Positions 24,478 to 33,925 of a stretch of 64,000 nucleotides of DNA are shown piece by piece (the stretch's first letter is position 1; the number at the start of each line of letters is the position of its first letter). Position numbers and translations under genes: made by a program. The stretch lies in the NCBI RefSeq assembly GCF_026153205.1, contig NZ_JAPFBW010000031.1, forward strand, positions 1-64,000, read 5' to 3'. This DNA comes from Aquabacterium sp. A7-Y (GTDB taxonomy: Bacteria; Pseudomonadota; Gammaproteobacteria; Burkholderiales; Burkholderiaceae_C). The notes under the pieces are model-generated. The model did no database searches. It saw only the letters and a program-made list of their open reading frames with translations, and was not told the origin of the DNA.

Positions 24478-24909
24478 TCAGTCCACGGCCTGCCAGGACC
24501 CGTCGGGCTGCTGGCGTTCGACCACCGCCTGCTCGCGCCTGAGCACCACCTCTCGGGTGCCGGGCGTGCTGCGTTGTCGCCGGTGCAGGCGGACCTCTTC
24601 CTTGAGGATCCAGCGGCGCTCGACCACCACCTGCTCTTCGTAGACGGGAACCACCCAGACGTCGCCGTCCTGCCAGGGCGCGCGACGCTCTTCGCAGGGC
24701 CGGCCGACCGGCACCCGCTCGACCACCACGTCCTCGTGCAGCTCCGGCGTGTCGAGACGCCGCGTCTCGGCCTCGGTCACGATCCTCACCCGCACTGCCC
24801 CGGTCTGCTCGACGCTGCGCGTCAGGACTGGGATCTCCTCGACGACCGGGACGGTCGCCTGCAGGCCGGTCTCGACGGCAAGGGCTGTGGGGAGGGACGG
24901 AGAGGTCAT
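24478..24909 (-). CDS. Short DUF2382 domain protein
   Basis: The 143-aa protein is essentially one DUF2382 domain: VPVVEEIPVLTRSVEQTGAV, then VTEAETRRLDTPELHEDVVV and VVERRWILKEEVRLHRR, with alternating charged beta-strands. It is shorter than the neighbouring DUF2382 gene and lacks its N-terminal stress domain. Transcription is probably shared with that gene. No good ribosome site precedes ATG 24909, so the start is a best guess; the frame stays open further upstream. Confidence 0.72.
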   Translation of the reverse strand: MTSPSLPTALAVETGLQATVPVVEEIPVLTRSVEQTGAVRVRIVTEAETRRLDTPELHEDVVVERVPVGRPCEERRAPWQDGDVWVVPVYEEQVVVERRWILKEEVRLHRRQRSTPGTREVVLRREQAVVERQQPDGSWQAVD

Positions 24910-25160
24910 GGAGCGATGGCCTGGAGGAAACGGGTGATGTGCAGGTTCTGGCAATGGGGGTGCCCGGGGGGCACCGGCCCGCCGGCCCCGCCTGCGCTCA
25001 TGCAGCCAGGAAAGACCTGCGCGGGGGGACTGGAAGACCCGCAAAGATTGCGGTCGGTACGGGAGCGCCTTGGGCCGCCTCGTCAGCGACCCATGACGAG
25101 ATGGCATGGGCGCTACGCTTTTGCTGCATGCTAGTGGGCCGAATCAGCCCACCAGAGCCC

Positions 25161-26018
25161 ATGCAACTGCCCACCCTCTGTTTCATCGGTGCCGGCCGTC
25201 TGGCCCGCACCCTCGCCTTGTCCCTGTCCGCGCGCGGTTCAACCGTGGCGGCGGTAGCCAGCCGCAACCCCAACTCGGCACGCGAGCTGGCCGCGGCCCT
25301 GCCGGCCTGCGCGGCGCTGCCGCCCGAGGACGCCGTGCAGCGCGCCGAGCTCGTGTTCCTCACGGTGCCGGACGACCGCATCGCCGCCGTCTGCGCCGCC
25401 CTGCCTTGGCGGTCCGGACAGATGGTCGTGCACTGCAGCGGGGCCACCGAGGTCGGCGAGCTGGCGCCGGCGGCACGGCAGGGTGCGGCCACCGGCGGGT
25501 TTCACCCGCTGCAGATCTTCTCGGACCCCGAGCTGGCCCTCGAACTGCTGCCGGGCAGCAGTGTCGCGATCGAAGCGGACGGCACCTTGTCGGCGGCACT
25601 GCACGAGATGGCGCAGCGCCTGGAAATGCACCCGATCACGCTGCCCCCGGGCGCCCGCACGCGCTACCACGCCGGCGCCAGCTTCGCGGCAAGCTTCCTG
25701 CTGTCGATGCTGGCCGAGGCGGCCTCGGTATGGGCCAGCTTCGGGGTCGACCCGCAACAGGCCCTGCGGGCCCTGTTGCCGATCGCCCGCGGGACCTTGG
25801 CCTCCGCCGGTACACGCGGCCTGGCCGGCGCCTTGGCGGGGCCGGTCTCGCGCGGCGACCTCGGGGTGCTGCAGCGCCACTTCGCGGCGATGGACACGCT
25901 GGGCGAAGAGCATGGCCGTTTTTATCGCGAGCTGACGCGCCGGCAGCTGGCGCTGGCCCGCGAGGCCGGGAGGCTCGACGATCCCACGCTGCAGGCGCTG
26001 GAAGGTCTGTGCGCTTGA
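25161..26018 (+). CDS. Rossmann-fold and DUF2520 domain protein
   Basis: The 285-aa protein has an N-terminal dinucleotide-binding Rossmann motif (CFIGAGRLARTLALSL) with SRNPNSARELA and VVHCSGATEVGEL, and a C-terminal helical DUF2520 part (from about residue 150) with GASFAASFLLSMLAEAASVW. It resembles 6-phosphogluconate/ketopantoate-type dehydrogenases; the reaction is unknown. It is divergent from the short DUF2382 gene and convergent with the PBP gene. Confidence 0.85.
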   Translation: MQLPTLCFIGAGRLARTLALSLSARGSTVAAVASRNPNSARELAAALPACAALPPEDAVQRAELVFLTVPDDRIAAVCAALPWRSGQMVVHCSGATEVGELAPAARQGAATGGFHPLQIFSDPELALELLPGSSVAIEADGTLSAALHEMAQRLEMHPITLPPGARTRYHAGASFAASFLLSMLAEAASVWASFGVDPQQALRALLPIARGTLASAGTRGLAGALAGPVSRGDLGVLQRHFAAMDTLGEEHGRFYRELTRRQLALAREAGRLDDPTLQALEGLCA

Positions 26019-26056
26019 CCGCCTCACCGATGCGGCACGGCCCGAGCAACAAGCAG

Positions 26057-26113
26057 GCGCTTCGTCAGCGCCACTGAGTCGATGAAGCGCTTGCGCAGCA
26101 GCGACGCTGCGCA
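26057..26113. terminator. Paired hairpins in a convergent gap
   Basis: Two inverted repeats sit between the convergent DUF2520 and PBP genes: GCGCTTC 26057-26063 with 26084-26090, and an 8-bp stem 26092-26099 with 26106-26113. No T-run is present. They may act as a bidirectional terminator, but the evidence is only structural. Confidence 0.35.
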
Positions 26114-26120
26114 GCAAGGG

Positions 26121-28718
26121 TTACGGCTTTTGGCCGAACGCCGGGTCCTGCCGCAGCGCGTCGAGCACCGCACCGGCACCGGCGCCGCGCACGCCGCCCG
26201 GAGGCGGCGGCGCCGCACCGGCATCGGAGGGAGGCGGCACCTCACGCACGTCCTGCCGCAGGCTGCGCACGACCCGCTCCAGCTCGGCCGAGCCTTTCGG
26301 TGCCGCGGCGTCCGGCGGCAGTGGAGCGCTGGCGCCGGGTTCGGGCGGCGGGCCGTCGTCGTCGATGCCCGGCAGCGGCGACGGGGGCGCGCTGCCTTCG
26401 CCCTCGAACAGCGGATCGGGAAGCTCGGACGGCAGGTCCGAGGCGGCGTCTTCCGGCAGCTCGGGCGGCATCGGCGGAGGCGGCGGATAACGCGACGGCG
26501 GGAAGCTGGCCTTGGCGTCCAGCGCCTTCATCTTCAGCGCGCTGCGGAAGAAGTCGCCCACCACCAGGGCCGCGTTGTGCGCGCCCTGCCCCCAGTAGTC
26601 GCTGCGCAGGGTCACGCGCTGGTCGTTGAAGCCGACCCAGGCGCCGCCCACCAGCTCGGGATGCATCAGCATGAACCAGCCGTCGGTGTTGTTCTGGGTC
26701 GTCCCGGTCTTGCCGGCGAAGTCGGCCTCCAGGCCGAAGCGCTGGCGCACCCCGGCGCCGGTGCCCTCCCGCATCACACCGCGCATCATGTCGATCAGCT
26801 CGACCGCGACATCGGCAGAAAACGCGGTGCGGCTATCGCCGACGAACTGGGCCAGCACCTCGCCATGGGCGTCGGTGATGCGCCGCACCAGCACCGGCTC
26901 GCGCCAGTCGCCCTGCGCCGCGATGGTCGCGTAGGCCGTGGCCATCTCCAGCAAGGTCACCGGGCTGGTGCCGAGCGCGAGCGAGGGCACCGGGTCGAGC
27001 CGGCTCTGCCGCACCCCGGCGGCACGCGCCAAGGCCACCACGTCAACCACGCCCACCTGCTGCATCACCTGCGCGGTGATGGTGTTTTTCGAATGGATCA
27101 AACCCTCGCGCAGGCTCATCTCGCGCCCGCTGAAGCCGGACATGTCGGTCGGGCGCCAGACGCTGCCGTCGGCCTGCCGCACCTCCACCGGTGCATCGAG
27201 ATAGAGGCGGTAGGGCTCGATGCCGTTGGCCAGCGCCGCCGCATAGACAAACGGCTTGAAGGTCGAGCCGGGCTGGCGTTGCGCCTGGGCGACGTGGTCG
27301 AACTGGTCGCGCGCGAAGTCGCGGCTGCCGACCCAGGCCCGCACCTCGCCGTTGCGCGGGTCGATCGCGACAAAACCGGCCTCCAGGCGGGTCTTGTCCT
27401 CGCGCAGCCGGGTCAGGAAAGCCTCGTCGGCCTGCAATTGCGCCAGCGCATCGCGTTCCGCGATGCCGCTCGCGACCCGCTTCTTGAACTCGGCCGACTC
27501 GCGGATGAAATCCTGCTCCAGCTGGCGGCCCTGGCGCCAGAAGTGAGCGAACGGCGCGGCCTTGGCCGAGGCACTGCGGTAGGCCGCGGTGGTCGAGCCC
27601 AGCGATGGCAGCGCGGCGCGACTCCACTCGACCGCCGCGACCTGCTGCAGACCGGCGGCCTGCTCGCGCAGCGAACTCTCGGCAGCCGCCTGCAGCCGAC
27701 TGTCCAGCGTGGTATGAACCACCAGCCCGTCGCGGTAGAGGTCCATGCCGCGCTCCTCGGCCCATTCGCTCAACCACTTGCGCACGTGGGCCGCGAAGTG
27801 CGGCGCGCTGCCGAGGTCCTCGCTGGGACGCGTGAACTCGAGGTCCAAGGGGCGCGTCGAGAGGCTGCGCAGCTGCGCCTCGTCGATCACCCCGTGGCGC
27901 GCCATCTGGCCCAGCACGACATTGCGGCGGGCGCGGGCGCGCTCGGGGTGGATCACCGGGTTGTAGTAATAGGTGCCCTTCAGCATGCCGACCAACGTCG
28001 CGCTCTCCAGCGCGTCGAGCTGCGCGGCCGCCTTGCCGAAATAGGTGCGCGCGGCCATCTCGATGCCGACCACGCCGTAGAGGAAGGGCACGTTGTTGAG
28101 ATAGCTCTCCAGGATCTGCTGCTTGCTCAGCACCTTCTCGATGCGCCGCGCCGCAATCATCTCCTTGACCTTGCGGTTGAGCGAGCGGGAGCGGCCGATC
28201 TCTTCAGGGAAGAGGTTGCGAGCCAGCTGCTGCGTCAGCGTCGAGCCGCCCTGCGGATCGCCGCTGAGCGTGTGCAGCACGGCCGCAGCGCTGCGCACGA
28301 AGTCGATGCCCTCGTGTTCATGGAAGCGGTGGTCTTCGGTGGCGATCAGGGCCTTCACCAGCAGCGGCGAGATGCGATCCAGCGTCACCGGCTCGCGGGC
28401 CGCGCGACGGAAGGTCGCCAGCGTCTTGCCGTCGGCCGACAGCAGCACGCTGGGCCGCTCTGCATGCGCGGAGCGCAGAGCTTCCGCGTCCGGCGTCGAA
28501 GCCGCCATCAGGGTCAGATAGACGGCCAGCGCCAAGGGCAGCGCGACGACCAGCAGGAGCAAGACGCGGCGCAGACCCCTCGGCAACAGCTGCCGCCTGG
28601 GCGGGCGTGCTTCCGAGGGCGGCAATGAATCACGACTCAAGTTCGGCTCCTGGTTCGGTGCCCGAAGCGGCCGTGCGGCACGGCCGGTCCCCGGTACACC
28701 GGTGGCTGGCGATTGCAC
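26121..28718 (-). CDS. Class A penicillin-binding protein (PBP1A-like glycosyltransferase/transpeptidase)
   Basis: The 865-aa protein has a short cytoplasmic N terminus, one membrane anchor (about residues 50-72), a GT51 glycosyltransferase domain with EDHRFHEHEGID and STLTQQLARNLF, and a transpeptidase domain with the SxxK box in PGSTFKPF, an SKN box and KTGTT. A proline-rich tail (about 745-865) ends in GAGAVLDALRQDPAFGQKP and is longer than usual. The enzyme polymerises and cross-links peptidoglycan. It reads divergently from the hybrid kinase gene, with a 499-bp intergenic region between them. Confidence 0.93.
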   Translation of the reverse strand: MQSPATGVPGTGRAARPLRAPNQEPNLSRDSLPPSEARPPRRQLLPRGLRRVLLLLVVALPLALAVYLTLMAASTPDAEALRSAHAERPSVLLSADGKTLATFRRAAREPVTLDRISPLLVKALIATEDHRFHEHEGIDFVRSAAAVLHTLSGDPQGGSTLTQQLARNLFPEEIGRSRSLNRKVKEMIAARRIEKVLSKQQILESYLNNVPFLYGVVGIEMAARTYFGKAAAQLDALESATLVGMLKGTYYYNPVIHPERARARRNVVLGQMARHGVIDEAQLRSLSTRPLDLEFTRPSEDLGSAPHFAAHVRKWLSEWAEERGMDLYRDGLVVHTTLDSRLQAAAESSLREQAAGLQQVAAVEWSRAALPSLGSTTAAYRSASAKAAPFAHFWRQGRQLEQDFIRESAEFKKRVASGIAERDALAQLQADEAFLTRLREDKTRLEAGFVAIDPRNGEVRAWVGSRDFARDQFDHVAQAQRQPGSTFKPFVYAAALANGIEPYRLYLDAPVEVRQADGSVWRPTDMSGFSGREMSLREGLIHSKNTITAQVMQQVGVVDVVALARAAGVRQSRLDPVPSLALGTSPVTLLEMATAYATIAAQGDWREPVLVRRITDAHGEVLAQFVGDSRTAFSADVAVELIDMMRGVMREGTGAGVRQRFGLEADFAGKTGTTQNNTDGWFMLMHPELVGGAWVGFNDQRVTLRSDYWGQGAHNAALVVGDFFRSALKMKALDAKASFPPSRYPPPPPMPPELPEDAASDLPSELPDPLFEGEGSAPPSPLPGIDDDGPPPEPGASAPLPPDAAAPKGSAELERVVRSLRQDVREVPPPSDAGAAPPPPGGVRGAGAGAVLDALRQDPAFGQKP

Positions 28719-29217
28719 CAGCCCCCAGGAAAGCCGTGCAACCGGGCACTACGATAGCGCCAGTCCGAGCGCGCTTCTTGCTACGGCCGTGTCGGACGGT
28801 TAACTGTGTTAACCGGCGCAGCCGTCGACCGCTCGGCTGCCGCCTGCGGTGACGGGTGGTGAGGAGCGCTGCCAGCGCCTCCCGGTGGTAACACAGGCCC
28901 GGGGGCCGCCCTGCCTTGCAGCCTGCGATACGCCGGGTTGCCAGGGGCGAACCCAGAGGCAGCGAGACCGGGGGCAGGTCCTCGAGCAGGTCGCCAGGGT
29001 TCGGCAAAAACGGGCGGAATGAAAGGTCGTCATACCGACTCGACGCGGCCCCCCCCAGCTTCCCGCCAAACGGTGTCAGCGCAATGGCCGATGGCGCAGC
29101 CGCCGGGCGCCACAGTGAACGGCGCTGCGCACGCCGCTTGCCAGACTTCGCGATGCAGCCTCTGCGCGGTTGGCGGGTCGCGACGGCCGGCACGGCGCAG
29201 GAACGACAAGGATCCCT
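28719..29217. other. Divergent intergenic region between PBP and hybrid kinase
   Basis: This 499-bp stretch separates divergent genes and should hold both promoters. The only clear element is a 19-bp palindrome near the PBP gene, listed separately. Short open frames crossing it have no ribosome sites and look non-coding. No tRNA, sRNA signature or repeat was seen. Confidence 0.6.
28797..28815. promoter_or_regulatory. 19-bp perfect palindrome, candidate operator
   Basis: CGGTTAAC-TGT-GTTAACCG is a perfect 8-bp inverted repeat with a 3-base spacer. It lies 79 bp upstream of the PBP start and 403 bp upstream of the kinase start. AT-rich palindromes of this size are unusual in such GC-rich DNA and suggest a dimeric regulator site. 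Which regulator binds is unknown. Confidence 0.55.
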
Positions 29218-32151
29218 GTGAAACCGACCAGCGCCTCCCGGCTCGACGCCCCCCCACCTGCCTTCCTGCTCGGCGGCGGCGAATCGGGCGCCCGGATGCG
29301 AGCGACGCACTGGGCCGACACGCCGCTCGGTCCGCCCGAGGATTGGCCGGCGCCCCTGAAAACCGCCGTGCACATCGTGCTCGGCTCGCGTCAGCCGATG
29401 TTCGTCTGGTGGGGACCGCAGTGCTTCAACTTCTACAACGATGCCTGCTGGGAGGTACTCGGTGCGCGCCATCCCGACGCAATGGGCCGCCCCGCGATGC
29501 ACACCTGGCAAGCGCTCTGGGATCAGGTTGCGCCGCAAGCCGCGTCGGTGCTGCGCGGCGACCAGGGCAGCTTCGAAAAGGAGGACCTGCAACTGGTGAT
29601 GGAGCGCCACAGCGGTCCCGAGGAGAGCAGCTATTCGGTCTCGTGCAGTGCCGTACCGGACGAGCACCAGGGACCGGGTGGGCTGATCGGCATGCTGGTG
29701 GACCGCACCCGCGGCGCGATGGCCGAACGCCAGCTCGATCTGCTGCATGAACTCGCGGCCTGCACGAGCGGCGCGAGGACCAGGGAGGATGCCGGCCGGC
29801 TCCTTTCGGCAGCGCTGGCGACCGGGTGGCGTGACCTGCCTTTCGTGCTGCTCTACGCCCTCGACCCCGTGCACGACGAGCTGAACCTGATCGCCAGCGG
29901 CAGCACCGACACGCAAGCCCACGGTCGGGCTGTTCGCATCGAGCTCGATCATCCCTGCGCGGGCCCCGTACTCGCCGCGCTCAACTCGCTTCAGCCCCAG
30001 CTGCTGACCCAGCCCGACGCTTTCTTCGAGCAGCTGCCGCAATGCGACGGCGCGCCGCCGCGGCATGCCGTCGTCATGGCACTGCCGGCACCGGGGCGCC
30101 GCCGCGCCATCGGGGTTCTCGTCGCCGGGCTCAATCCGCTGCGGCGCTTCGACGCCGACTACCGTCGTCTCATCGAACTGGTCGCCGGGCAGATCGCGAC
30201 CCGACTCAGCAGCGCGCCGGCCGACGAGGACGAGCGCCGGCATGCCGAGCCACAGGCCGAGCTGGAGCGCGCCAAGGCGGCCTTCTTCTCGCAGCTCGGC
30301 GACGAGTTCCGCACCCCGCTGACACTGGTGCTGGCGCCGCTGCAGGATCTGCTGGACGACCCGGCACACCACGCTGCGCACGAGACGCTGCGTCTGGTGC
30401 GCCGCAATGCGCAGCGCCTGCTCAAGCTGCTCGACCACCTGCTGGACGTCTCGCACCTCGAGGCCGGTCCCCTGCAGGCGAGCGACGCGCCGGTTGACCC
30501 GGCCGGCCTGCACGGCGAACGCGCAAGCGTCTTCCGATCCGCCATCGAACGTGCCGGGATGAGGCTTGAGATCGACGGTCCGCCCGGCGCGCACGAAGGC
30601 CGTGACGTGGAGCCGGTGGAGACGGACCGGCGCTGCCCACTGTGGTCAGCGCCGGCGGCGGCGCCGCTGCAGCCGGCCCGGGTGCTGCTGGCCGACGACA
30701 GCGCCGACATGCGCGACTACCTGCACCGACTGCTGTCGCTGTCGCACCAGGTGGTGACCGTGCCGGACGGGCAGGCGGCCCTGGAGGCGATACGACAGCA
30801 GCCGCCCGACTTGGTGGTGGCCGACATCACGATGCCGCGGCTGGACGGCCTGGGGCTGCTGCGTGCGCTGCGGGAAGACGGCGGCACCAGCGGCCTGCCG
30901 GTCATCCTGCTGTCCGCCTGCGCCGCCGAAGACGCGCGCCTGGCGGGTCTGCAGGCGGGCGCGGACGACTACCTCGTCAAGCCCTTCAGCGCGCGCGAGC
31001 TGCTGGCCCGCGTCGACGCGCTGCTGGCCCTGGCCCGCCTGCGCCGCGCGGCGGGCGACGCCTTGGGCGAGAGCGAGGCGCGGTTTCGCCAGCTGGCCGA
31101 TCACGCGCCCATGATGGTGTGGCTGAGCGAGAGCGACGGCCGCTGCAGCTACCTGAGCCGATCCTGGACCGAGTTCACCGGCCAGGAGATGCCTGACGGC
31201 CTCGGACTGGGCTGGCAGCAGATGGTCCACCCCGAGGACCGCGAGCGGGTGGAGCGCCTCTTCGCCGAACACAGCGCGCGCCACGAGGCCTTCCGCACGG
31301 AGTACCGCCTGCGCCGCCGCGACGGTCACCACGCCTGGGTGCTGAACGCCGCGCAGCCGCGCTACGACGGCAGTGCACGCTGGCTGGGTTATGTGGGCTC
31401 GGTGCAGGACATCAGCGACCGCAAACAGGCCGAGGAGACGCTCAGGGCCGCCGACCGGCGCAAGGACGAATTCCTCGCCACGCTGGCCCACGAGCTGCGC
31501 AACCCGCTCGCGCCGATCCGCAACGGCCTGGAACTGATGAAGCTGGCCGGCCACCGGCCCGAGATCTTCGCCAAGGTGCACGACATGATGGAGCGCCAGG
31601 TCGGCCACATGGTGCACCTGATCGACGACCTGCTCGATGTGAGTCGCCTCAGCCGCGGCCGCATCGACCTGCAGCGCGAAACCCTGGACCTGGCCGCCGT
31701 GCTGGCCGGCGCCCAGGAGACCATCCGGCCGCTGATCGAGCGCATGGGCCACCGCCTCAGCGTCGAGCTGCCCGCCGAGCCGGTGCTGCTGCACGGCGAC
31801 GCCACCCGCCTGACGCAGGTCTTCGCCAACCTGCTCAACAACGCCGCCCGCTATACCGACCCCGGCGGGCGCATCGCCGTGAGGGCGCACTGCGAAGGCC
31901 GTGAGGCGCGGGTGTCAGTCTGCGACAACGGCATCGGCATTCCCCCGTCACAGCTCGACGAAGTGTTCGAGATGTTCTCGCAGCTGCAGGGTTCGCTGGA
32001 GCGCGCCCAGGGCGGCCTGGGCATCGGCCTGACGCTGGCGCGCCAGCTGGTGCGCCTGCACGGCGGCCGCATCGAGGCCTTCAGCGGTGGGCGCGGCCAG
32101 GGCTGCGAGTTTGTCGTGCACCTGCCGCTCGCGCCGGCCTGTGCCCCCTGA
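29218..32151 (+). CDS. Hybrid histidine kinase with degenerate first kinase module (PAS-GAF-DHp-REC-PAS-HK)
   Basis: The 977-aa soluble protein has a PAS-like domain (about 45-170), GAF (190-335), a dimerisation/phosphoacceptor-like helix pair (350-420), a receiver (480-600) with phospho-Asp D536 in ADITMPRLDG, PAS with PAC (615-740), and a complete kinase with H758 (TLAHELRNPL), N-box NLLNNAARY and G-boxes. The first DHp reads GDEFRTPLTL where HEFRTPLTL is expected: the histidine is Asp at residue 362, and no ATPase domain follows before the receiver. GTG 29218 is preceded by AAGGA with 5-bp spacing. Signal and target are unknown. Confidence 0.88.
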   Translation: MKPTSASRLDAPPPAFLLGGGESGARMRATHWADTPLGPPEDWPAPLKTAVHIVLGSRQPMFVWWGPQCFNFYNDACWEVLGARHPDAMGRPAMHTWQALWDQVAPQAASVLRGDQGSFEKEDLQLVMERHSGPEESSYSVSCSAVPDEHQGPGGLIGMLVDRTRGAMAERQLDLLHELAACTSGARTREDAGRLLSAALATGWRDLPFVLLYALDPVHDELNLIASGSTDTQAHGRAVRIELDHPCAGPVLAALNSLQPQLLTQPDAFFEQLPQCDGAPPRHAVVMALPAPGRRRAIGVLVAGLNPLRRFDADYRRLIELVAGQIATRLSSAPADEDERRHAEPQAELERAKAAFFSQLGDEFRTPLTLVLAPLQDLLDDPAHHAAHETLRLVRRNAQRLLKLLDHLLDVSHLEAGPLQASDAPVDPAGLHGERASVFRSAIERAGMRLEIDGPPGAHEGRDVEPVETDRRCPLWSAPAAAPLQPARVLLADDSADMRDYLHRLLSLSHQVVTVPDGQAALEAIRQQPPDLVVADITMPRLDGLGLLRALREDGGTSGLPVILLSACAAEDARLAGLQAGADDYLVKPFSARELLARVDALLALARLRRAAGDALGESEARFRQLADHAPMMVWLSESDGRCSYLSRSWTEFTGQEMPDGLGLGWQQMVHPEDRERVERLFAEHSARHEAFRTEYRLRRRDGHHAWVLNAAQPRYDGSARWLGYVGSVQDISDRKQAEETLRAADRRKDEFLATLAHELRNPLAPIRNGLELMKLAGHRPEIFAKVHDMMERQVGHMVHLIDDLLDVSRLSRGRIDLQRETLDLAAVLAGAQETIRPLIERMGHRLSVELPAEPVLLHGDATRLTQVFANLLNNAARYTDPGGRIAVRAHCEGREARVSVCDNGIGIPPSQLDEVFEMFSQLQGSLERAQGGLGIGLTLARQLVRLHGGRIEAFSGGRGQGCEFVVHLPLAPACAP

Positions 32152-32225
32152 CAGCAGACGCACCCGTTTCATCCTGGTACAGACGAAGCGCCGCGCGGTC
32201 GGCACCATGGTTCCTGATTTTCATA

Positions 32226-32250
32226 CGAACGTTTGAATCGAAGGTTTCAA
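32226..32250. promoter_or_regulatory. 13-bp tandem AT-rich repeat upstream of alkB, candidate operator
   Basis: Two copies, CGAACGTTTGAA (32226-32237) and CGAAGGTTTCAA (32239-32250), differ at two positions and are spaced 13 bp apart. They lie about 140 bp before the alkB start, in the gap after the kinase gene. They could be binding sites for the nearby TetR or another regulator; no -10 or -35 pair is clear. Confidence 0.35.
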
Positions 32251-32390
32251 GCACCCGAAAGGGAAAAGCACCCTTCGAGCCCGTTGACAGCCAGAGAGAC
32301 AGAGACGAACGAACCCGACAAGAGCGCGCCCAGCGCGCCGACATTCCGCGCCAGCCGCCGGCACACGGTCAGCGCGCCAGGAGACAAGAC

Positions 32391-33536
32391 ATGTGGTCCG
32401 GCCATCGCACCCTTCGGGGCGGCATGCACACGCCGCCTCCTGCCGAGCCTTACGGGCACCGGCGTTTCGCCTTCCTGTGGTTCCTGCTGGCGGCCCTGCC
32501 GCCCTTCATTGCCTGGGCGGCCGCCTCGCGGTGGGGCCACTGGGACGCCTGGGCCTGGTACACGCCCTCGCAGTTTTTCATCCTCTTCCCGCTGATCGAC
32601 ACGCTGGTGGGCCGTGACCGCCGCAACCCCGACCCGGCGCGCGAGGCCGAGCTCGAACGCGACCGCTACTACCCGGCGTTGACCTTGCTGTGTGTCCCGC
32701 TGCAGCTGGGCGCGATGCTGTGGGGCGCCTGGGCCTACACGCAGGCGCCCTTCGGGCCGCTCGGCCAGCTCGGTTGGCTGGTCTCGATGGGCTGCCTGGG
32801 CGGCGTACTGGCCATCAACACCGCGCACGAGCTGATCCACAAGCCCAGCCGCGTGGAGCAAACCGCCGGCGGCCTGCTGCTGGCCTCGGTGCTGTACGGC
32901 TCCTTCAAGGTCGAGCACATCTACGGTCACCATGTCGATGTCGCGACACCGGCCGACGGCAGCACGGCACGGCGCGGGGAGACGGTCTACGGCTTCATCG
33001 CGCGGGCGCTGCGCCGCAACGTCGGGCGCGCCTTCGAGCTGGAGCGCCACCACACCTCCCGGCGTGGCCGGCCCTGGCGGGTCTGGCGCAGCGAAGTGCT
33101 CGGCTGGTTCGCGGTGAGCGCCGGGCTGGCAGCGGCCTGCATGCTGCTGGCCGGCGGCTGGCAGGGACTCATCTACTTCGCGGGCCAGGCCTTCTTCGCG
33201 ATCTGCCTGCTCGAGGTCATCAACTACATCGAGCACTACGGCTTGCAACGCCGGCAGCTGGCCGACGGCCGCTGGGAGCGGGTCGACCCGCGCCACTCCT
33301 GGAACTCCGATTTCCTGTTCAGCAACCTGATGCTGTTCCAGCTGCAGCGCCACTCCGACCACCACGCCCATGCGGCACGCCGCTACCAGGTGCTGCGCCG
33401 TTTCGACACCAGCCCGCAGTTGCCCTGCGGCTATGCATGCGCGGTTGTGATGGCGCTGCTGCCGCCGCTGTGGCGCCACGTGATGGACCCGCGTGTCGAC
33501 GCCCACGACCGCGTGATGGAGCGCGCGCCCGCCTGA
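32391..33536 (+). CDS. alkB: Alkane 1-monooxygenase (AlkB)
   Basis: The 381-aa membrane diiron enzyme has all AlkB histidine boxes: HELIH (146-150), EHIYGHH (175-181), NYIEHYG (278-284) and LQRHSDHHAHA (318-328). Several hydrophobic helices fill the N-terminal and central parts. AlkB hydroxylates the end carbon of alkanes or fatty acids and normally needs rubredoxin and rubredoxin reductase; neither is fused or adjacent here. AGGAG stands upstream of ATG 32391; ATG 32424 is an alternative. The neighbours (TetR, FadD, lipase) suggest an alkane or lipid degradation block. Confidence 0.94.
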   Translation: MWSGHRTLRGGMHTPPPAEPYGHRRFAFLWFLLAALPPFIAWAAASRWGHWDAWAWYTPSQFFILFPLIDTLVGRDRRNPDPAREAELERDRYYPALTLLCVPLQLGAMLWGAWAYTQAPFGPLGQLGWLVSMGCLGGVLAINTAHELIHKPSRVEQTAGGLLLASVLYGSFKVEHIYGHHVDVATPADGSTARRGETVYGFIARALRRNVGRAFELERHHTSRRGRPWRVWRSEVLGWFAVSAGLAAACMLLAGGWQGLIYFAGQAFFAICLLEVINYIEHYGLQRRQLADGRWERVDPRHSWNSDFLFSNLMLFQLQRHSDHHAHAARRYQVLRRFDTSPQLPCGYACAVVMALLPPLWRHVMDPRVDAHDRVMERAPA

Positions 33537-33591
33537 ACGAAGCACCGCTTGCCTTTTTCAAGAACCCAGCCCTACACGACAAGGAGCCATG

Positions 33592-33804
33592 ATGAGCTAT
33601 TCCATCCAGACCCAGTTGGGCGAACTGCTGGACAACGAAACGACACGCGCCGTCCTCGAGAAACACCTGCCCGGCCTGTCGGACCATCCGCAGATCAGCA
33701 TGGCACGCGGCTTTCCCCTCGCCACCGTGGCGCAGTTCTCCGGCGGGCTGATCACCCAGGACGTGCTGAAGGCCGTGGACGAGGAGCTGGTCCGGCTCGG
33801 CTGA
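33592..33804 (+). CDS. Small protein downstream of alkB, unknown
   Basis: The 70-aa protein is compact and helical, with LGELLDNETTRAVLEKHLPG and LITQDVLKAVDEELVRL. A similar module, as I recall, forms the end of some larger hydrolases, but here it stands alone. AAGGAG at 33581-33586 places the ribosome best for ATG 33592 (5 bp) rather than ATG 33589. It follows alkB by 55 bp and is probably cotranscribed. Function unknown. Confidence 0.65.
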   Translation: MSYSIQTQLGELLDNETTRAVLEKHLPGLSDHPQISMARGFPLATVAQFSGGLITQDVLKAVDEELVRLG

Positions 33805-33925
33805 AGCCCCACCCCCTGACACCCGGCGTTCGCGCCCTTGCCTGCGTCGGTGCCGACCGCTGATCGGTACCGTGCGGCAGCGTGCGCTCCGGCGCCGGCT
33901 TCCGACCCCTCCTTTGCTCCATCCC

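Noticed and set aside
26082-28628. 848-codon plus-strand frame opposite the PBP gene
   Set aside because: Composition of an antisense shadow (His, Gln, Arg rich) and the minus-strand PBP has all catalytic motifs.
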